Shown: positions 6,236 through 9,737 of the stretch, piece after piece
Position numbering within the stretch: position 1 is the stretch's first letter
Layout: each line of letters starts with the position of its first letter
Origin: Syntrophus sp. (in: bacteria)
Lineage (GTDB): Bacteria; Desulfobacterota; Syntrophia; Syntrophales; UBA5619
DNA: 9,737 nt
Reading direction: 5' to 3'
Assembly: GCA_013824905.1 (NCBI GenBank)
Contig: PNOO01000078.1
Location: forward strand, 1-9,737
The notes under the pieces: generated by a model
Told to the model about the DNA's origin: nothing
Databases searched by the model: none
The model's input: only the letters and a program-made list of their open reading frames with translations
Made by a program: the position numbers and the translations under genes

Positions 6236-6777
6236 TCAGCAGCAATATCGCCAAACGTTACGCCCGTGCGTTTTTTAAAATCGCCGGTGAAGAGCAGCGT
6301 TACGAAGATTACACTCAGGAGCTGTGCCGTTTTTCCACCTTATTGAAGGAAAACAAAAATCTGAGCGAGTTTCTGGCCAATCCGGTCTTCGATCAACCCG
6401 ACAAGAAAGCGGTTGTAGAAGCGCTTCTTGCGAAGCTCCATCTCTCCCCGCTGACCGCTAACTTTCTGAAACTGCTCGTCGACAAGCGCCGCATCGGCAT
6501 CCTTGCCGATATCGAAAGCTGTTACCGGGAATTGGTGGACAATGCCCTCAAAAAGGTCAGTGTCACGGTGAAGACGGCTTTTCCTCTTACGGGCGAGCTC
6601 TCCGCCAAGCTGCTGAGGGGGATGGAGAAGCTGACCGGCAGGCAGGTCGAGATGACGGTCCAAGAAGACCCAACCCTCCTCGGGGGCATCGTCGTCCGGG
6701 TCGGGGATACGCTATACGACGGCAGCATCAGGGTACAACTGAACAACATCAGGAATCTCTTAGGGGAGGATATATAG
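6232..6777 (+). CDS. atpH: ATP synthase F1 subunit delta
   Basis: Delta (OSCP type) joins the top of the F1 head to the peripheral stalk. The 181-residue product is of standard length and begins with the conserved N-terminal helix SNIAKRYARAFFKIA, has the mid-protein motif NFLKLLVDKRRIGILADI, and ends with the C-terminal signature DPTLLGGIVVRVGDTLYDGS that is diagnostic for the family. The start codon is TTG, sharing TTGA with the atpF stop; it lies exactly at the expected N-terminus and has a near-perfect ribosome site. The stop is followed three bases later by atpA. The weak start may help set a stoichiometry of one delta per complex against three alpha, which is inference. Confidence 0.96.
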   Translation: MISSNIAKRYARAFFKIAGEEQRYEDYTQELCRFSTLLKENKNLSEFLANPVFDQPDKKAVVEALLAKLHLSPLTANFLKLLVDKRRIGILADIESCYRELVDNALKKVSVTVKTAFPLTGELSAKLLRGMEKLTGRQVEMTVQEDPTLLGGIVVRVGDTLYDGSIRVQLNNIRNLLGEDI

Positions 6778-6780
6778 AGC

Positions 6781-8295
6781 ATGGAAACCATCAGGGCAGA
6801 GGAAATCAGTGAAATCATATCCAGGCAGATCAAGGAATATGAGAAAAAACTGGATATCAGTGAAACGGGAACGGTCCTCTCCGTCGGCGACGGCATCGCC
6901 AGGGTCTATGGTGTGCAAAACGCCATGGCCATGGAATTGCTGGAATTCCCCGGCGGAATTCTCGGTATGGTCCTGAACCTGGAGACGGATAACGTCGGTG
7001 TGGCGGTGCTCGGCGAAGTGACCCACATCAAGGAAGGCGATATCGTGAAGCGTACCGGAAAGATCGCTCAGATTCCCGTCGGCGAGGCGTTATTGGGTCG
7101 CGTCATCGATGCCACGGGCGCCCCCCTTGACGGTAAAGGACCAATCGAAACGACGGAATTCCGCCGGATCGAGATGATCGCCCCCGGGGTGGTCTCCCGC
7201 CAGCCGGTCAATGAGCCGATGTACACCGGTCTCAAGGCGATCGACGCGATGACGCCTATCGGCCGGGGACAGCGGGAACTGATCATTGGCGACCGCCAGA
7301 TCGGGAAGACCTCCGTCGGCATCGATGCGATCATTCGCCAGAAAGGGACCGGCGTGAAGTGCATATACGTCGCCATCGGCCAGAAGACATCCACCGTCGC
7401 CCAAGTGGTGGAAAATCTGAAGAAGCACGACGCCATGTCTTACACCTGTGTCGTCTCCGCCTGCGCGAGCGATCCTGCGACCCTCCAGTATATCGCCGCC
7501 TATTCGGGCTGCAGCATCGGCGAATACTTCCGGGACCGGGGCCAGGACGCCCTGATCGTCTACGACGACCTTTCCAAGCAGGCCGTTGCCTATCGCCAGA
7601 TCTCACTACTGCTCCGGCGTCCGCCGGGACGCGAGGCTTATCCCGGTGATATCTTTTACAATCACTCGCGGCTCCTGGAGAGAGCCTGCCGGGTCAGCAA
7701 GGAACTCGGCGGCGGATCGCTGACAGCGCTCCCCATCATCGAAACACAGGCCGGCGACGTTTCCGCCTACATCCCGACCAACGTCATCTCGATCACCGAC
7801 GGTCAGGTCTATCTCGAGCCCTCCCTCTTTTTCTCCGGCATCCGCCCGGCGATCAATGTAGGCCTTTCGGTCTCCCGCGTCGGCGGGGCAGCCCAGGTGA
7901 AGGCGATGAAACAGGTCGCGGGCACGCTGAAGCTCGACCTCGCCCAGTACCGGGAGCTGGCCGCTTTCGCACAGTTCGGCTCCGATCTGGACAAGGCCAC
8001 GCAGGCCCAGCTCGACCGCGGCGTCCGGCTGTCCGAGATCCTGAAGCAGCCCCAGTTCTCCCCGATGTCTCTCGCCCAGGAGGTGGTCATCCTCTTTGCC
8101 GGGACACGGGGATTCCTCGACAAGTACCCGGTGGACAAACTGAAGAACTACGAGGCGCAGCTCCTGGCTTTCGCGGAAGGCAAGTATCCGGAGATCATGA
8201 AGGAAATAGACGAGAAAAAGGTCATCAGCCCGGAACTCGACAAGAAGCTGCGCGCGGCGTTGACTGAATTCGACTCGGTCTACGTCGCCGAGTGA
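6781..8295 (+). CDS. atpA: ATP synthase F1 subunit alpha
   Basis: Alpha alternates with beta in the F1 hexamer, binds nucleotide at the non-catalytic sites and gives an arginine finger to the catalytic sites. The 504-residue product is full length: an N-terminal stalk-binding helix, beta barrel (about 25-95), nucleotide-binding domain and C-terminal helical domain. The P-loop is GDRQIGKTS at 170-178, with Ile where most alpha subunits have Thr. The Walker B-like region ALIVYDDLSKQAVAYRQ and the following LLLRRPPGREAYPGD are conserved. The arginine finger lies in SVSRVGGAAQ at Arg366. A GGGGAGG site lies before the ATG at 6781, three bases after atpH. The gene is visibly more GC-rich than the mre genes upstream, as expected for a highly expressed gene. 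Confidence 0.98.
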   Translation: METIRAEEISEIISRQIKEYEKKLDISETGTVLSVGDGIARVYGVQNAMAMELLEFPGGILGMVLNLETDNVGVAVLGEVTHIKEGDIVKRTGKIAQIPVGEALLGRVIDATGAPLDGKGPIETTEFRRIEMIAPGVVSRQPVNEPMYTGLKAIDAMTPIGRGQRELIIGDRQIGKTSVGIDAIIRQKGTGVKCIYVAIGQKTSTVAQVVENLKKHDAMSYTCVVSACASDPATLQYIAAYSGCSIGEYFRDRGQDALIVYDDLSKQAVAYRQISLLLRRPPGREAYPGDIFYNHSRLLERACRVSKELGGGSLTALPIIETQAGDVSAYIPTNVISITDGQVYLEPSLFFSGIRPAINVGLSVSRVGGAAQVKAMKQVAGTLKLDLAQYRELAAFAQFGSDLDKATQAQLDRGVRLSEILKQPQFSPMSLAQEVVILFAGTRGFLDKYPVDKLKNYEAQLLAFAEGKYPEIMKEIDEKKVISPELDKKLRAALTEFDSVYVAE

Positions 8296-8344
8296 AATTT
8301 TACATCAGGAAAGCACTATCCATGCAATAAGGGAGCAAGGTTGA

Positions 8345-9220
8345 ATGGCCGCACTCAAGGACATTAAACGGAAAATCACAGCCGTACAGAAAACGAGGCA
8401 GATTACCAGGGCGATGAACATGGTGGCCGCCTCGAGATTCAAGGCAGCCCAGACGCGGATGGAAAACTTCCGGCCTTACGCCGCAAAGTTCATGGAGGTA
8501 TTAAACAGTCTCGCGCTCCGTGTGGACGCCGAAGCCCACCCTCTGCTCGCGGTCCGGAAGCCGAAGCGGGTCCGCGTCATCTGCATGACCTCCGACCGGG
8601 GGCTCTGCGGGGGCTTCAACAATAATCTAATCAAAGCCACCGAACGGTTCATGAAGGAAAAACAGCGTGAGGGCCTGGAGGTGTCGCTCATCCCTATCGG
8701 CCGGAAAGGCCGGGACTTCTTCCGGAAAAAGGCGACCATCATCAACGCCCGAGCCGACGTCTTTGGAAGATTCGACATGAACCTTGCCGTGCAGATCTCC
8801 GTGGATCTCATCCCGCCTTTTGTCGCCGAGGAGTACGACGAGCTCTACTTATTGTACAGCGAGTTCATCAATTTGGCCGTACACCGGCCGACCGTGGTCC
8901 GGCTCTTCCCCCTCCCCTCCATCGGACGCAAGGATGAGTTGGAACCGGGGAAAAGGCTCGATTACATCTACGAACCCTCCGCTGATGCCCTCCTGGAGAA
9001 GCTGCTTCCCATGTACGTACACATCCTGATCTTCAGGGCGCTCGTGGAGACCTCCGCCGGGGAAAACGGCGCCCGGATGGCGGCGATGGACAACGCCACC
9101 CGGAACTGTGAGGACATGATCCAGAACCTGACACTCAAATACAACAAGGTGAGGCAATCGGCGATCACCGCCGAACTGATGGATATCGTGGGCGGGACCG
9201 AGGCCCTGGCGAAAGGTTAA
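8345..9220 (+). CDS. atpG: ATP synthase F1 subunit gamma
   Basis: Gamma is the central rotor shaft that couples proton or sodium flow through the c-ring to catalysis in the alpha-beta hexamer. The 291-residue product is of usual length. The N-terminal coiled-coil helix begins with LKDIKRKITAVQKTRQIT and continues AMNMVAASRFKAAQ; the central Rossmann-like domain has the signature SDRGLCGGFN from residue 83; the C-terminal helix carries NATRNCEDMI and ends ITAELMDIVGGTEAL, all classic gamma motifs. The ATG at 8345 has AAGG four bases and GGGA ten bases upstream. It follows atpA after 49 bases with no intervening terminator, so cotranscription is likely. Confidence 0.97.
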   Translation: MAALKDIKRKITAVQKTRQITRAMNMVAASRFKAAQTRMENFRPYAAKFMEVLNSLALRVDAEAHPLLAVRKPKRVRVICMTSDRGLCGGFNNNLIKATERFMKEKQREGLEVSLIPIGRKGRDFFRKKATIINARADVFGRFDMNLAVQISVDLIPPFVAEEYDELYLLYSEFINLAVHRPTVVRLFPLPSIGRKDELEPGKRLDYIYEPSADALLEKLLPMYVHILIFRALVETSAGENGARMAAMDNATRNCEDMIQNLTLKYNKVRQSAITAELMDIVGGTEALAKG

Positions 9221-9274
9221 AAGGACAGAGAATAGAGGCTTGCAGCGGAGAGTCGTGAGCCACTTTGATTATTT

Positions 9275-9280
9275 AAGGAG
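9275..9280 (+). promoter_or_regulatory. Ribosome binding site of atpD
   Basis: AAGGAG lies six bases before the ATG at 9287, a strong and well-spaced site. It sits in a 66-base gap after atpG that shows no terminator, giving atpD independent translation initiation. Confidence 0.65.
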
Positions 9281-9286
9281 ACGGGT

Positions 9287-9737
9287 ATGAGCATCGGAAA
9301 GATTGTACAAGTCATCGGGCCGGTAGTCGATCTGGCGTTCGAGGAAGGACAGCTCCCGAACATCATGAACGCTATCGCCATCACCAATCCCACCATCAAC
9401 GACCAGGAGGACAACCTGATCGTGGAGGTCGCCCAGCATCTGGGCGACAACGTCGTCCGCTGCATCGCGATGGATATCACCGACGGCCTGGTCCGAGGGA
9501 TGAAGGCGAAAGACCTGGGCGGACCGATCAGCGTCCCCGTGGGGCCCGAATGCCTGGGCCGGATACTCAACGTCGTCGGCCGGCCGGTCGACGGCCTCGG
9601 CCCCGTGAATGCGAAGCACACCATGCCCATCCACCGGGAGGCGCCCACCTTCCTCGAACAGGACACCTCGGTTCACGTCCTCGAAACGGGAGTCAAGGTC
9701 ATCGACCTCCTCGTCCCGTTTCCCCGAGGCGGCAAGA
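9287..9737 (+). CDS. atpD: ATP synthase F1 subunit beta (5' part, cut by window edge)
   Basis: Beta carries the catalytic sites of F1. Only the first 150 codons plus one base are in the window, and no stop is met. The reading begins MSIGKIVQVIGPVVDLAFEE, the typical beta N-terminus, and continues through the beta-barrel domain, the LGRILNVVGRPVDGLGPV signature from residue 90, and the HREAPTFLEQDTS and ETGVKVIDLLVPFPRGGK stretches. The next residues in this family would be the catalytic P-loop (GGAGVGKT), which lies just outside. The gene is truncated by the window and not by mutation. atpC (epsilon) would be expected next from the usual gene order. Confidence 0.97.
   Translation, partial: MSIGKIVQVIGPVVDLAFEEGQLPNIMNAIAITNPTINDQEDNLIVEVAQHLGDNVVRCIAMDITDGLVRGMKAKDLGGPISVPVGPECLGRILNVVGRPVDGLGPVNAKHTMPIHREAPTFLEQDTSVHVLETGVKVIDLLVPFPRGGK

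Overview
The window carries two back-to-back gene blocks on the + strand, with no sign of mobile DNA, CRISPR, rRNA or tRNA. The first block (11-4742) is a cell-elongation operon: mreC, mreD, mrdA (PBP2), rodA and a bactofilin gene. The second (5157 to the right edge) is an F1-type ATP synthase operon: atpF' (b'), atpF (b), atpH (delta), atpA (alpha), atpG (gamma) and the first 150 codons of atpD (beta). All genes look intact except atpD, which is cut by the window edge just before its P-loop.

The layout and protein style suggest a Gram-negative delta-proteobacterium (Desulfobacterota), perhaps of the Syntrophus/Smithella type. The reasons are separate b' and b genes, a signal-peptide-like N-terminus on b, no genes for F0 subunits a and c next to the F1 genes, and a bactofilin gene beside the atp cluster. 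The genus-level guess is inference from memory of family gene orders and was not tested by a search.

In the first block, MreC and MreD form the membrane and periplasmic part of the rod complex, RodA is the SEDS glycosyltransferase, and PBP2 is its partner transpeptidase. Their genes are packed tightly: mreC/mreD and mrdA/rodA share ATGA overlaps, and mreD/mrdA overlap by 56 bases. The bactofilin follows after 26 bases, so a cytoskeletal polymer joins the wall-synthesis operon.

The two blocks are separated by 414 bases (4743-5156) with no convincing protein gene. This gap holds a stable hairpin soon after the bactofilin stop, a consensus TTGACA box, a weak hairpin followed by six Ts, a strong intrinsic-terminator structure (5091-5127), and a perfect TATAAT that begins on the last T of the terminator tract, just ahead of the GTG start of atpF'. 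This is the least explained part of the window. It could be a simple boundary (terminator, then promoter), an attenuated atp leader, or a small noncoding RNA gene.

In the second block, b'/b/delta make the peripheral stalk and alpha, beta and gamma the catalytic head and rotor shaft. atpF', atpF and atpH are linked by 4-base start/stop overlaps, and two of them use non-ATG starts (GTG and TTG). The rest of the window is ordinary housekeeping DNA; no new defence, mobile or biosynthetic system is visible.
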